Positions 1 through 11,020 are shown, numbered from the stretch's first letter. The stretch is 64,000 nt of DNA from Actinomycetota bacterium (GCA_016700055.1 CP064997.1:248001-312000); one strand, 5' to 3'. Notes: generated from the sequence alone by a model not told the origin. Numbers and translations: made by a program.

Positions 1-783
1 GAGCACCCACGGCGACACCGGGCGGTCGGTGTAGAAGAGCATCTCGTCACGGGCGCGGCTGTACTCGCCGTACCTGCCCATCGACGCCTCGTCGATCGGT
101 GAGATCTTCCATTGGCGGAGCGGGTCCGTCAGGCGATCCTCGAAGCGCTTGCGCTGCTCCACCTCGGACACGGTGAACCACAGCTTGAACAGCCGAATGC
201 CCGACTGCACGAGGCTCTCTTCGAACATCGGCGCCTGCCGGAAGAACTCGGCGTGCTCGTGCGGGGTGCAGAACCCCATCACGATCTCGACCCCGGCGCG
301 GTTGTACCAGGACCGGTCGAAGAACACGATCTCCCCGCCCGACGGCAGGTTCGCGACGTAACGCTGGAAGTACCACTGCGTCGTCTCGATCTCGCTCGGC
401 TTGGCGAGCGCCACCGTGCGGGCACCGCGGGGGTTCAGGTTCTCGGTGAAGCGCCGGATCGAACCGCCCTTGCCCGCCGCGTCTCGGCCCTCGAACAAGA
501 TGACCACCCGCTGGTTCGTCTCCTTCACCCAGCGCTGCATCTTCAGCATCTCGATCTGCAACAGCTCCAGCTCGGTTTCGTAACTGGCGCGCTTCATCCT
601 TTGGGCGTACGCCGAGGCGGATTCCATGTCACGGATGGATTCGGGCAAGACGGCGTCCGAGTCGTCCTCCGCGCGGTCCTTGTCCTTGGACTTGCGCCCC
701 GCCTTTTTCGGCTTCTCCGGGGTCGCGGATACGTCGCCGTCACGTCCCTCGCCGTCGACATCTGGAGTCCGGTGCTGCTTCAC
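1..783 (-). CDS. ppk2: Polyphosphate kinase 2 (PPK2, class I-like), 3' end outside the window
   Basis: Cytosolic kinase that moves phosphate between polyphosphate and nucleoside diphosphates. 261 residues are visible and the reading frame is open to the left edge, so roughly the last 40 residues are missing judged by usual PPK2 length. A lysine- and aspartate-rich leader (about residues 1-60) precedes the kinase core. The Walker A loop EGRDAAGKGG lies near residues 98-107 and the Walker B/lid FFDRSWYNRAG near 154-164, both class I PPK2 signatures. The start is GTG at 783, chosen because a stop codon lies directly upstream in frame; an internal ATG near residue 63 would still keep the whole core. 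It is divergent from a lipid-phosphate operon that holds a second PPK2. The assignment is firm; the start is less so. Confidence 0.9.
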   Translation of the reverse strand, partial: MKQHRTPDVDGEGRDGDVSATPEKPKKAGRKSKDKDRAEDDSDAVLPESIRDMESASAYAQRMKRASYETELELLQIEMLKMQRWVKETNQRVVILFEGRDAAGKGGSIRRFTENLNPRGARTVALAKPSEIETTQWYFQRYVANLPSGGEIVFFDRSWYNRAGVEIVMGFCTPHEHAEFFRQAPMFEESLVQSGIRLFKLWFTVSEVEQRKRFEDRLTDPLRQWKISPIDEASMGRYGEYSRARDEMLFYTDRPVSPWVL

Positions 784-820
784 ATGTCACGTTGTAGTCG
801 GTAGCGACCGCGCACGCGAT

Positions 821-846
821 GTTTGTGGCGCGACGGCGCTGGATAC
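821..846 (+). promoter_or_regulatory. Candidate SigF/SigB-type promoter of the DUF1206-PAP2-DAGK-PPK2 operon
   Basis: GTTT (821-824), 16 nt, then GGATAC (841-846). This differs at one base from the GGGTAC-type -10 seen with the same spacing at other sites in the window. The ATG of the first gene is 10 nt after the -10, which would give a leaderless or near-leaderless transcript. It is the weakest of the five candidate sites because of the -10 mismatch. Confidence 0.4.
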
Positions 847-856
847 GACGCAGCCG

Positions 857-1678
857 ATGTCGAGCACGGTCGCCGATCAAGCAGCGGAGCTTCACCGCGA
901 ACACCCCTGGGTGGAGCGTCTCACACGCTGGGGCTGGCTCGCGAAGGGCGTCGTCTACACGCTGATGGGCTTCCTCGCCGTGACGATCGCCCGCCACGAG
1001 CCGACCGACGAGGACGCTTCACCCGAGGGCGCGCTGTCGATCGTGCTCGAACGCCCGTTTGGGCGGGTGCTGCTACTAGCCGTGGCCGCGGGGCTCGTGC
1101 TGTACTCCACGTGGAGGATCTTGTCCGTGCTCATCAAGCAAGGCAACAGCCTGCACGATTGGCTGGAACGGATCGGCTACGGATTCAGCGCCGCGTTCTA
1201 CCTGCTGCTGGCGTGGGCCGCGGTCCGCGCGGCGGCCGCCGGCGACGACTTGGACCGCTCGACGATGGTCGAGGACCTCTCCCGACCCCTGCTCGAGTCC
1301 ACCTTCGGGCGAATGCTCGTCGCCCTGGCCGGTCTGGTCGTGGTCGGCGTCGCCGCCTACTTCGCCTCCACCGGCCTGCGGCGCAGCTTCCTCGACGACC
1401 TCGACCTCCCGCGCGGCGAAGTGGAGCACCGCCTGATCGAGACCTCTGGTGTCATCGGCTGGCTCGGCCGGGCGACGGTCACCTTCCTCGTCGGCCTGTT
1501 CCTCGTCGTCGCCGCGGTCAAGGCCGACCCGAGCGACGCCCGGGGATTCGACCGCTCGTTGCGCGAGGTCGCCTCCAACGGGGTCGGGGGATGGGTGGTG
1601 CTCCTCGCCGGTATCGGTTTGCTCGTGTACGGGCTGCACTGCTTCGTGGTCGCCCGGCACATGAGGTTGCGGAGCTGA
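857..1678 (+). CDS. DUF1206 family integral membrane protein
   Basis: 273 residues of unknown biochemical function. The protein has about six hydrophobic segments arranged as three repeated two-helix units, the usual DUF1206 architecture; glycine-rich segments such as GWLAKGVVYTLMGFLAV open the repeats. ATG 857 is chosen because it follows a promoter-like element and leaves a normal cytoplasmic N-terminus (MSSTVADQAAELHREHPWVERL). The longer open frame to the left would overlap the divergent ppk2 gene. It is first in a plus-strand run with PAP2, diacylglycerol kinase, PPK2, PAP2, AI-2E permease and a PhoD-like phosphatase, with only 1 nt before the next gene. A membrane role in the stress or phosphate response of this operon is inference. 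Confidence 0.8.
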   Translation: MSSTVADQAAELHREHPWVERLTRWGWLAKGVVYTLMGFLAVTIARHEPTDEDASPEGALSIVLERPFGRVLLLAVAAGLVLYSTWRILSVLIKQGNSLHDWLERIGYGFSAAFYLLLAWAAVRAAAAGDDLDRSTMVEDLSRPLLESTFGRMLVALAGLVVVGVAAYFASTGLRRSFLDDLDLPRGEVEHRLIETSGVIGWLGRATVTFLVGLFLVVAAVKADPSDARGFDRSLREVASNGVGGWVVLLAGIGLLVYGLHCFVVARHMRLRS

Positions 1679-1679
1679 C

Positions 1680-2558
1680 ATGCCGACCGTTCTCGCCGTC
1701 TTGCTCGTCGGCCTCGCCGTCGCGCTGCTGCTCGTCGGGTGGTCAGCCGCACGCAGGTCGGGCCGCGCCCCTACCGACCCCGAGGCGGCCGAGCGATGGC
1801 TGGTGCGCCATGCTCCTCGGCGCCTGCGGTCGCTTCTCGAACACCTCGACCGGCGCGTCGCGGGCGGGGCGACCGTTGCCGTCGGGTTCGTGGTCGTGCT
1901 CGTTGCGGCGCTCGTCGTCGGCTGGATCTTCGAGACCATCGACAGCGCGCGTGGCTTCGCGCAGTTCGACGAGCGGGCCGCCGAGTGGGGTGCGACGAAT
2001 GCGACCGACACCTCGATCCGCATCCTCGACGCCATCACCCAGGCGGGGGGCACGGCGTTCGTCACCGTCATGCTCTGCCTCGTGGCCGCCGCCGACTGGT
2101 GGCGCCGGCGGAATCTCGGGGTCGTCGGCTACCTGGCCACCGTCGGCGTCGGGGTGGTGCTGCTGAACAACGGTCTGAAGCTGCTCGTCGACAGGGAACG
2201 TCCCGACGTGGGCCAGTTCGTCGAGCACTGGGGCGCCTCGTTCCCGAGCGGCCACTCCGCCGCTGCGGCAGCCTGCTGGGCCGCCGTCGCGCTGGTCGTC
2301 ACCCGTCATGGCAGCCGCAGTCAGCGCATCGCCGGCGCGGTCGTCGCCGGTGTCGTCGCCGTCGCCGTGGCGGCGAGTCGGGTGCTGCTCGGCGTCCACT
2401 GGCTGACCGACGTGATCGCCGGCCTCGTCGTCGGCTGGACCTGGTTCTTCGTGTCCTCGCTCGCCTTCGGTGGCCGCCTGGTACGCCTCGGGGAGCCCGC
2501 CGAGCGCGTCACCGAGCACCGGTTGGAGCCGAGCCACGCCGCGGTGGAGGAGTCATGA
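1680..2558 (+). CDS. PAP2-family membrane phosphatase
   Basis: A 292-residue multi-pass membrane protein expected to dephosphorylate lipid phosphates such as phosphatidate or undecaprenyl pyrophosphate. All three PAP2 motifs are intact: KLLVDRERP (residues 167-175), PSGH (189-192) and SRVLLGVHWLTD (233-244), which supply the phosphate-binding lysine and arginines and the two catalytic histidines. About six membrane segments surround them. The gene starts one base after the DUF1206 stop, and its stop overlaps the diacylglycerol kinase start (ATGA). Translational coupling to a lipid kinase suggests the two act on one diacylglycerol/phosphatidate pool; the real substrate is not visible in the sequence. 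Confidence 0.88.
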   Translation: MPTVLAVLLVGLAVALLLVGWSAARRSGRAPTDPEAAERWLVRHAPRRLRSLLEHLDRRVAGGATVAVGFVVVLVAALVVGWIFETIDSARGFAQFDERAAEWGATNATDTSIRILDAITQAGGTAFVTVMLCLVAAADWWRRRNLGVVGYLATVGVGVVLLNNGLKLLVDRERPDVGQFVEHWGASFPSGHSAAAAACWAAVALVVTRHGSRSQRIAGAVVAGVVAVAVAASRVLLGVHWLTDVIAGLVVGWTWFFVSSLAFGGRLVRLGEPAERVTEHRLEPSHAAVEES

Positions 2559-3457
2559 GCACAGGAACCGGCCTCGTCGTCGCGATCGTCAACCCGGCGA
2601 GCGGAAGCGCGATCGAACCTCTCGACCTGCGCGAGGCGCTGGACCATGTCGGCGGCGCCAAGTGGAGCGAGACCTCCGCGGACGACCCCGGTGCAGGCGC
2701 CTGCCGTGACGCCGTCGAGGCGGGGGCGACGACGGTCATCGCCTGCGGCGGCGACGGGACCGTGCGCGCATGCCTCGAAGCGCTGTCGGGCACCGACACG
2801 GCACTTGGCATCGTGCCGCTCGGCACCGGGAACCTGCTCGCCACGAACCTCGGGCTGGCCAACGAACTCGACGCGGTGCCGGACGCCGTGCGCGGCCCGC
2901 TCAGGCGGATCGACCTCGGCGAAGTGAACGGCGAGCTGTTCGCGGTGATGGCCGGGTCGGGCTTCGACGCGTTGATGATCCGCGACGCGAACCCATCGGT
3001 GAAGCGGCGCTTCGGCAGCATCGCCTACGTGGTCGCCGCCATCCGCCACCTGCCTGCGCGACTCGTGACGACCAGCGTGGTCGTCGACGGAGTGCAGGTG
3101 TGGACCGGACGTACGGCGATGGTGCTGGTCGGCAACTGCGGAATGGTGACCGGCGGACTTCAGGTGTTCCCGGACGCGCAACCCGACGACGGCCGACTCG
3201 ACGTCGCCGTGCTCGCTGCCCGCACCGCGCGTGAGTGGGCGTCGGTGCTGTGGCGGCTGGTCCGCGGCGTCGCCCAGCGACCCGAGCTCGTCCATCGCGC
3301 AACCGGTCGGGCAGTAGAGGTGCGAACGGCCAAGCCGCGCCCCTACCAGCTCGACGGCGAGGACCGCCCGCCGGCCGACGAGCTGAGCTTCGGCATTCGC
3401 CCGGGTGCGCTGTCGGTGCACACCGCTGTCGACGACGCGCCGGTGCGAGATGTCTGA
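2555..3457 (+). CDS. Diacylglycerol kinase family (DAGKc) lipid kinase
   Basis: A 300-residue soluble, membrane-associating kinase of the DgkB/YegS type that phosphorylates diacylglycerol or a related lipid with ATP. The catalytic core shows the NPASGS nucleotide loop (residues 13-18), GGDGT (65-69) and PLGTGN (88-93), all diagnostic of the DAGK catalytic domain; the C-terminal beta-sandwich ends with the usual YQLDGE segment. The start ATG overlaps the upstream PAP2 stop, and a GGTGGAGGAG ribosome-binding site sits just before it. Pairing with a PAP2 enzyme would allow forward and reverse conversion between diacylglycerol and phosphatidate. The family call is firm; the lipid substrate is inferred. 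Confidence 0.9.
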   Translation: MSTGTGLVVAIVNPASGSAIEPLDLREALDHVGGAKWSETSADDPGAGACRDAVEAGATTVIACGGDGTVRACLEALSGTDTALGIVPLGTGNLLATNLGLANELDAVPDAVRGPLRRIDLGEVNGELFAVMAGSGFDALMIRDANPSVKRRFGSIAYVVAAIRHLPARLVTTSVVVDGVQVWTGRTAMVLVGNCGMVTGGLQVFPDAQPDDGRLDVAVLAARTAREWASVLWRLVRGVAQRPELVHRATGRAVEVRTAKPRPYQLDGEDRPPADELSFGIRPGALSVHTAVDDAPVRDV

Positions 3458-4283
3458 GCGCGTCACCGACCTGTTGAGGGTGGAGCTGCAGCGCGACGGG
3501 GTCACCCTGGACGGGCACCCGACGGGCGCCACGCCCGGGATCGGCTCACGGCGCGCGGCCGAGCGCGAACTGGTCGAGCTGCGCGCCGAGCTGGCCGAGC
3601 TGCACGAGCGGTTGATCGCCAACGCCGATCAGTCCCTGCTGCTGGTGTTGCAGGGGCTGGATGCAAGCGGCAAGAGCGGGACGATCAAGCACGTGGTCTC
3701 GGCGCTGAACCCCGTCGGCGTGCGTGTGGCGAACTTCGTCGAGCCGACAGCGAAGGAGCAGCGTGAGCCGTTCCTGGAACGCATCCGCCGTGAGCTGCCC
3801 GAGCGCGGCCACGTCACCGTCTTCGACCGCTCCCACTACGAGGACGCGATCGTTCCCGCCGCGGCCGAGGGGTGCGCCTCGCCGACCGTCGACGAGCGGG
3901 TGCGCGAGATCCTGCGCTTCGAGCGCCAGCTCCGCAAGCGCGATGTGGTCGTGCTGAAGGTGTTCTTGCACATCTCCTACGACGAGCAGCGCGAACGGTT
4001 CCTGCGCCGCCTGCAACGGCCGGACAAGCAGTGGAAGTTCTCGCCGAGCGACATCGAGACCCGCGCCCAGTGGCCCGCGTACCAGGCCGCGTGCGGCGCC
4101 GTCATCGGACGCACTTCCACCGAGGAAGCGCCCTGGCACGTGCTGCCGGCAGACCACCGCTGGTACCGCAACTGGGCGGTGGCCTCGATGCTCGTCGACA
4201 CGTTGGCGGCCCTCGACCAGCAGTACCCCGACCCCGGCCTCGACACCGACGCCATCATCGCCAGCCTCCGGCCTCCCTGCTGA
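3450..4283 (+). CDS. ppk2: Polyphosphate:nucleotide phosphotransferase, PPK2 family (class III-like)
   Basis: 277 residues. The Walker A loop GLDASGKSG (residues 69-77) and the Walker B/lid FDRSHYED (125-132) identify a PPK2-family kinase. The SHYED form is typical of class II/III enzymes, which phosphorylate AMP and/or ADP with polyphosphate, unlike the FFDRSWYNRAG form of the class I paralogue at the left edge. The start overlaps the diacylglycerol kinase by 8 nt. Having two PPK2 classes in one neighbourhood would let the cell regenerate ADP and ATP from polyphosphate. The class is inferred from motif resemblance and would need a tree to confirm. Confidence 0.88.
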   Translation: MSERVTDLLRVELQRDGVTLDGHPTGATPGIGSRRAAERELVELRAELAELHERLIANADQSLLLVLQGLDASGKSGTIKHVVSALNPVGVRVANFVEPTAKEQREPFLERIRRELPERGHVTVFDRSHYEDAIVPAAAEGCASPTVDERVREILRFERQLRKRDVVVLKVFLHISYDEQRERFLRRLQRPDKQWKFSPSDIETRAQWPAYQAACGAVIGRTSTEEAPWHVLPADHRWYRNWAVASMLVDTLAALDQQYPDPGLDTDAIIASLRPPC

Positions 4284-4300
4284 TCCGCAAAGGACCCTCC

Positions 4301-5065
4301 GTGCTCATCGAAGAAGAACTCACCCCCGTCGATTCCCCCACTGCCGACCCCGATCCGCTGGTCGACGTCCGCGACGGCCGGCCGTGGTGGAAGGTCTCTC
4401 CCTTCGACCGGCGCGGGATCGGCGTCGTTCTCGGCGCCTACGTCGTCATGACCGCCCTTTTCACCGGGGTGGGACTGCTGATCGTTCACCTGTGGGAGGA
4501 CACCCGCCTTGGGCGCAGCGACGGCGACGTGAACGGTTGGTTCGCCGACCGCCGCACCGAGCGCTGGGACACGCTGAGCGACTACGGCTCGATGCTCTCC
4601 GACACCATGACGAAGGTCGTGCTCTGCCTGGTACTGCTACCGATCTTCCTGGCGCTCTTCCGGCGGTGGCACGACTGGGCCTTCATCGTCGCCGCCCTGC
4701 TGCTCGAGGTGACGACGTTCGTGTCATCGGCCACCCTCGTCGGTCGCGAGCGCCCGCCGGTGGAACAGATCGACTCCGCTCCTACGGCGAGCTTTCCGAG
4801 CGGGCACATCGCGGCCTCGGTGGCGTTCTACGTAGGCCTGGCGATCGTCGTCTGCTGGCACACTCGCTCGCTCGCGGTGCGTATTCCGTTCATCGTCCTC
4901 GCCGTCGTCGCTCCCCTCGCCGTCACCGTCTCGCGCCTGTACCGCGGCATGCACTACCCCACCGACGCTCTCGCCGGGATCGCCCTCGGAGCCGCCTCGC
5001 TGCTCGTCGTCTGGTACGCGATGCGCACGACGAACGAGCGCGCTCTCGCGCGCCGTCGAGCGTGA
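4301..5065 (+). CDS. PAP2-family membrane phosphatase, second copy in the operon
   Basis: 254 residues with about six transmembrane segments. The PAP2 motifs are VGRERPP (residues 147-153), PSGH (166-169) and SRLYRGMHYPTD (211-222). The lysine that usually opens motif 1 is not at its standard spacing, but the arginine-proline and both histidines are kept, so activity is likely. The start is GTG 4301, preceded at suitable distance by AAAGGA; the long open frame upstream is the shadow of the PPK2 gene. It is clearly divergent from the first PAP2 of the same operon in length and sequence, so it is not a recent tandem duplicate. Substrates may be undecaprenyl or phosphatidyl phosphates. Confidence 0.87.
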   Translation: MLIEEELTPVDSPTADPDPLVDVRDGRPWWKVSPFDRRGIGVVLGAYVVMTALFTGVGLLIVHLWEDTRLGRSDGDVNGWFADRRTERWDTLSDYGSMLSDTMTKVVLCLVLLPIFLALFRRWHDWAFIVAALLLEVTTFVSSATLVGRERPPVEQIDSAPTASFPSGHIAASVAFYVGLAIVVCWHTRSLAVRIPFIVLAVVAPLAVTVSRLYRGMHYPTDALAGIALGAASLLVVWYAMRTTNERALARRRA

Positions 5066-5069
5066 GCCG

Positions 5070-7272
5070 GTGCGCATGATCGAACCCCTCGCCGAGCCCG
5101 GCCATCCAGCCGGTGCTCCCGGGGTCGTCTCCAGCAGACCCTGGTGGGATCTGGCGCGCATCGTCGTGATCGCGCTGGGTGCCGTCGTGCTGGCGCGGAT
5201 GGTCTTCCGGTTGACGGACGTCGTCGGTCTGGTGCTGCTCGCCGGCTCGCTCGCGCTCGTCACCGACCCGTTCCGGCGCCGACTCGCGCGCGCCGTCCCC
5301 TCCGGCGTGGCGGCGGCCTTGACCGCGGTGGCCACGCTCGTCGCCGCCGTCGCCCTCGGCACATTGCTGTTGAACGACCTCGCCGGTCAGTCCGAGCGGC
5401 TTGCCGACGACCTCGTCGAACGGATCGAGTCGTGGCAGCCGGGAAGCGTGCCGGCAGAGGTGGCCGGGTCGCTCGACGCCGCCGACGGGGTGCGTGACGT
5501 GCTCGAGCGGCTGCCCACCCTCGTCGTCGCCGGAGAGGACGACGCCGCCGGGGTCGGTCGCCAGGCGATCGACCTGCTGCTCGTCGTGATCCTCGCCGCG
5601 TTCTTCCAGGGCGGTGCTCCGCGCATGGTGGACTGGCTCGCCAGCCGTTGGCCCCGGCACCAGCGCGAAGAGGTCCGGGCGATGCTCGCGGACGTCGAGC
5701 GTCGCGGCGGCTCGTACGTGCGCCGCACGGTGTTGCTCGCAGTCGCGGTGACGGCTGCCGTTTCCGGCGCCGCCTGGTCGCTCGACATCTCGGGCGCGTT
5801 CGTGCTCGGCTGCTGGGCCGGCGCATGGGCCGTGGTGCCGACGATCGGTTGGCTCGTCGGCATCGCGCCGGCGGTCATCGCCGGTTTCGCCGCCGGGCCC
5901 ACCGAGGGCCTTCTGCTGCTTGCCGCGGCACTGGTGATCGCGCTCGGCACCGGCCTAGCCCGCAGACGCCTGGTCACGCGCGTCGGGCTGCGCCTCGGGT
6001 CTGCGCTCTCCGTCATCGCGTTCGCCGTGGGAGTCACGGTGGCCGGGTTCGGCGGCCTCTTCGTGTGCCTGGTCGCCGCCTCTGTCGCGGCTGCGGCGCT
6101 GACCACCGCCGCGCCGCTGACCATGCCGGGCGCCACCCCGGCACCGCCCGGAGAGCCGGTCGATCCCGCTCTCGTTCCCGATCCCGACCGCGCCGGATCC
6201 CGCGCCCTGCTGCGCGTCGACACCGGCGCGGTTCTGGTCGCGCCCGGCCGGCGCGGCCTGCTCACCCTGGCCGGAGCCGTCGTCGCGGGCGTCCTCGCGT
6301 GGATGCTCGCCGGGCACCTCGGCGCGGCCATGGTCTGGGTTGTCGTCGGGGGACTGGTCGCGGTGGCGCTCAGCCGCCCGCTCGGTTGGCTCGGCCGCCG
6401 CGCGCATCTGCCCCGCGCCGCCGGTGCGGCAGCGTTGTTCGTGCTGATCGCAACCGTCGCCGGGGCAGCCACCGTCGCCGGCGTCGCCGGAGGTGTCGAC
6501 ACCACGACCGAGCTCGGCGAGGAGCTGCCGACGGTGGTCACCGAGCTCGAGTCCCTGCCGTTGATCGGGGAATGGCTGCGTGACCGCGAAGCCGCGGCAT
6601 GGGTCGAGGATCAGATGAACGATCTCCCCCAGCGGCTGCAGGAGGCCCGCGACATGTCGTCGTGGTTGCCGACCATCGGCGCGAGGGTGCTCGACCTCTT
6701 CTGGACCGTGCTCATCGCGTTTGCGCTCCTGCTCGACGGCCCCCGCCTGCTCGCTGCCGTCCAACGCCGCGTCCCGGCAGCCAAGCGACGGCAGTTCACG
6801 AGGCTCGTCGACGTGTCCCAGCGCTCGATCGGCGGCTACCTCGCCGGTGCTGCTCTCGTCGCCGCGCTCAACGCGGGAGTGGTGTTCACGATCGCCATCG
6901 CTCTTGGCATCGCGCTCGCCCCAGTGCTCGCGGTGTGGGCGTTCGTGTGGAACTTCGTTCCCCAGATCGGCGGGTTCATGGGCGGATTCCCCCTGGTGGT
7001 GCTCGCTCTTGCGGCCGGCCCACTCGCCGCGGTGGTCGCCGGCACGCTGTTCGTCGCCTACCAGTTCGTCGAGAACCACCTGATCCAACCGACGGTGATC
7101 GGCGAAGCGATCGACGTGCCCGCATGGGTGACCCTGCTCGCGGCACTCGCCGGAGGTGCTGCGGCCGGCGTCGTCGGCGCGGTCGTGCTCACCCCACTCG
7201 TCGGTGTGGTGCGGGTGATCCTGGCCACCTCCCGCCGACGTGACTTCCCCGGCTCGACGGTGCCCCTCGGCG

Positions 7273-7283
<11 letters not shown>
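5070..7283 (+). CDS. Double-length AI-2E family (UPF0118) membrane transporter
   Basis: 737 residues, about twice the usual 340-380 of this family. Two AI-2E-like halves can be traced, roughly 20-345 and 385-730, joined by a proline-rich linker near 355-370. Both halves open with paired helices followed by a stretch ending in SRP or TDP-like residues. The C-terminal half keeps the best family signature, WNFVPQIGGFMGGFPLVVLAL and FVENHLIQPTVIG (the latter around residues 669-681); the N-terminal half has the aligned but degenerate GAWAVVPTIGWLVGIAPAVI. The start may be GTG 5070 or ATG 5076. It overlaps the next gene by 11 nt. Family members export small signals or serve Na+/H+ exchange; the substrate here is unknown. 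Confidence 0.82.
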
Positions 7284-8970
<1,687 letters not shown>

Positions 8971-8980
8971 AGGGCGGCCC

Positions 8981-9760
8981 TCAGGAAGGGCGCAAGACGC
9001 AGCACAAGGGAAGGTGATCGGAGGTCTCGGCCCACTGCTGGTAGCTGCCATCGGCGCCGCCTGGTGCGCCGATACGGATGTCCACCACCTCCCACCCCAA
9101 CGGCACGAACACGAAGTCGATGCGCTGGTCGGGTGAGCGCCCGGTGCGGTCTCCAGGTGACCAGTTGGTGGCTCCCTGGGCTCCGGGTGCGTCGTCGTGA
9201 CACTCGGCCCACGCGTCGCGCCAACCTGCCGCCGACATCGCGGTGACCACCGCCGAGCCGGGCCAGTCGTTGAAGTCGCCCGCCACGACCGCCGCGCGCT
9301 CGGCATCGAACCGCTTCAGTGCATTCTGTAGCCGAACGACTTCGACGTCGCGCTGCTCGGCCGCGTGTTCGGCGGAGAGGTGCACGTCGGCGACGACGAT
9401 CGTGTCCGAGGGCAGGCGTACCTCGGCGAGCAGCACCACCCTTCGTCGCCAATTCCACCAGCGAGCCCTGCGCACGGTCACCGAACGCGTCCTGGCCAAG
9501 CGGTGCGAGGTGACCACCGCCAGGCCCTCGGAGGGACAGCGGATGGGCCAGTGCTTGAAGGCCCACCGCCTCGACGCCATCCCCAGCTCTGTGCCGAGGC
9601 GGGCAGCCTGCTTGCGCTGGACCTCTTGAAAGACGGCGACGTCGATCTCGTAGGGCGAGGCCAGCTCACGCAGCCGGGCGGCCGCCTCGGCGACGTCGAA
9701 GTCCTGCGAGCCCTGCATGTTCCAGGTGGTGAGGCACACGAGCCCGCCCGGACGGTCCAT
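8981..9760 (-). CDS. Endonuclease/exonuclease/phosphatase (EEP) family protein
   Basis: A 259-residue protein with a complete EEP fold signature: TTWNMQGS (around residue 11), FQEVQ (44-48), the GDFND metal/catalytic loop (near 165), and a C-terminal RIDFVFV followed by SDHLP. These give the Asn, Glu, Asp and His residues used for Mg-dependent phosphodiester or phosphate-ester hydrolysis. No signal peptide or membrane segment is seen. It converges with the PhoD-like gene, leaving only 10 nt between stops, and lies 11 nt downstream of the DUF222-HNH gene on the same strand. The substrate (DNA, sphingolipid, inositol phosphate) cannot be deduced. Confidence 0.85.
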   Translation of the reverse strand: MDRPGGLVCLTTWNMQGSQDFDVAEAAARLRELASPYEIDVAVFQEVQRKQAARLGTELGMASRRWAFKHWPIRCPSEGLAVVTSHRLARTRSVTVRRARWWNWRRRVVLLAEVRLPSDTIVVADVHLSAEHAAEQRDVEVVRLQNALKRFDAERAAVVAGDFNDWPGSAVVTAMSAAGWRDAWAECHDDAPGAQGATNWSPGDRTGRSPDQRIDFVFVPLGWEVVDIRIGAPGGADGSYQQWAETSDHLPLCCVLRPS

Positions 9761-9771
9761 CGCCGCAGAGG

Positions 9772-10803
9772 CTACGCAGGCGTGCCCGTGCGTTCCGAGG
9801 ACCGTGCTGTCGGCTGCTTATGGCGGGCCTGGTGGCAGGGTGCGCAGCGGAGTTGTAGTTCTTCGACGAGGGTGTGGTGGGTGGTGTCGTAGTCGGGTAC
9901 GTGGTCGTATTCGAGGAGCTCGTTGCGTCCGCAGTCGACGCAGCACCGGTCGCGTTCTTTGACCACTCGTTTCTGACGGGTGCTGGGGTGGCGGTGGCGC
10001 CCCGAGGCATTGATCGGGCGCCGGTTCGCGTCGTGGGTGAGGACCCGCAGGAACGCCCCCGGTGCGATCCGCTCGACGATCGAACCCGCGATCGGGGTGC
10101 CGTCGTCGAGGGTGACGCCGTCACCGCGTACGTGCACGATCACCTCGGTCAAGATGCCCCCGGTGCCGTTGGTGACCAGCGCATCGAGCGCGTCGGCGTA
10201 CTGCTGCGCGACGCTCGGCCAGCCACCATCACAGACACCGGGTCGGCTGGTGGGTCGGGTGCGGATCATCACCTTGGCCTGCAAGGCGGCGATCAGCCTG
10301 CCAGCGGCCAAGGGCTCCAACCGGGCGCTGAACGCGACGGTGCCGTCGGGTTCGTGGCGCCAGCGCAGCCCCCGCTGGCGGTGTTGATGACCGGCGATCT
10401 CAGTTGCGCTGTGGGTGCGGTGCATCCACCGGGCGAGCTCCCGAGCGAGGTCGCTCGCCGGGGTGTGTTCGGCGATCGCGACCAGGTCGGTCTCGTTGTC
10501 GGGGGTGGCGATGCGGGTCAGGGTGCGGACCTTGGAGTACGAGATCCGCCCGGTGGTGAACGCGTCCGCGGACGCGGGCAAGCGGGCGAGTTGGCGTCCG
10601 ATGCGGATCCACTCGCGCGCGGTGCACGTCTCGACATCGGCGACCGCGGCCAGCCAATGCGCCGCGGTCGGCGAACCGTCCGCGATCCACTCGCTGCCAT
10701 CGGCGAGCTCGGCGGCCAACATCACCAGCTCGCTCTGGTGACGAGCCCAAGCGTGGGCGACCGCACGCAAACGATCGAGCAGCAAACAACCATGGGCAGC
10801 CAT
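9772..10803 (-). CDS. DUF222 domain / HNH endonuclease, 13E12 repeat-like
   Basis: 343 residues. The alpha-helical DUF222 domain covers about residues 1-230 (WLAAVADVETCTAREWIRIG is typical), and a C-terminal HNH nuclease module follows with CCVDC, EYDHVPDY and LRCAPCHQARH supplying the zinc-binding cysteines and the catalytic DH pair. The ATG at 10803 is chosen over a more upstream start because a GGAGGT ribosome-binding site stands 6 nt before it. This family is expanded in actinobacterial genomes, often as mobile multi-copy genes of unknown biological role; a second member is cut by the right edge of the window. Direct nuclease activity is plausible but unproven. Confidence 0.85.
   Translation of the reverse strand: MAAHGCLLLDRLRAVAHAWARHQSELVMLAAELADGSEWIADGSPTAAHWLAAVADVETCTAREWIRIGRQLARLPASADAFTTGRISYSKVRTLTRIATPDNETDLVAIAEHTPASDLARELARWMHRTHSATEIAGHQHRQRGLRWRHEPDGTVAFSARLEPLAAGRLIAALQAKVMIRTRPTSRPGVCDGGWPSVAQQYADALDALVTNGTGGILTEVIVHVRGDGVTLDDGTPIAGSIVERIAPGAFLRVLTHDANRRPINASGRHRHPSTRQKRVVKERDRCCVDCGRNELLEYDHVPDYDTTHHTLVEELQLRCAPCHQARHKQPTARSSERTGTPA
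10561..10576. repeat. 16-bp palindrome, copy inside the HNH gene
   Basis: CGCGTCCGCGGACGCG, a perfect palindrome within the coding sequence of the DUF222-HNH gene. The same 16-mer occurs twice more upstream of that gene, at 10954-10969 and 10998-11013. In such GC-rich DNA a chance origin cannot be excluded. Confidence 0.6.
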
Positions 10804-10953
10804 CGGGGGACCTCCATGCAACACGAATCACCGGATGAAGGACCACCGATCAGCACCCCAGTCGGGGCACTTGTCCCGGCACACCGGAACCGCAGGGCTG
10901 GTCGAGCTGCGCTACGACCAGCCTACGAAGCCGGTGTGACACCGACCCCCCGA

Positions 10954-11020
10954 CGCGTCCGCGGACGCGCCGACCCGTACGCCACAGACCCCCCGGACGC
11001 GTCCGCGGACGCGTCGACGC
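10954..11020. repeat. Palindromic repeats between the HNH gene and gpx
   Basis: The 266-bp divergent gap 10804-11069 holds no gene. It carries two copies of the palindrome CGCGTCCGCGGACGCG: 10954-10969, and 10996-11015 where it extends to a perfect 20-mer. They are followed directly by the 10-bp palindrome GCGTCGACGC (11011-11020). Copy spacing is 44 bp. They could be operators for the divergent promoters, cruciform-forming sites, or recognition sites of the adjacent HNH protein. Function is inference; the sequence repeats are directly visible. Confidence 0.55.
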
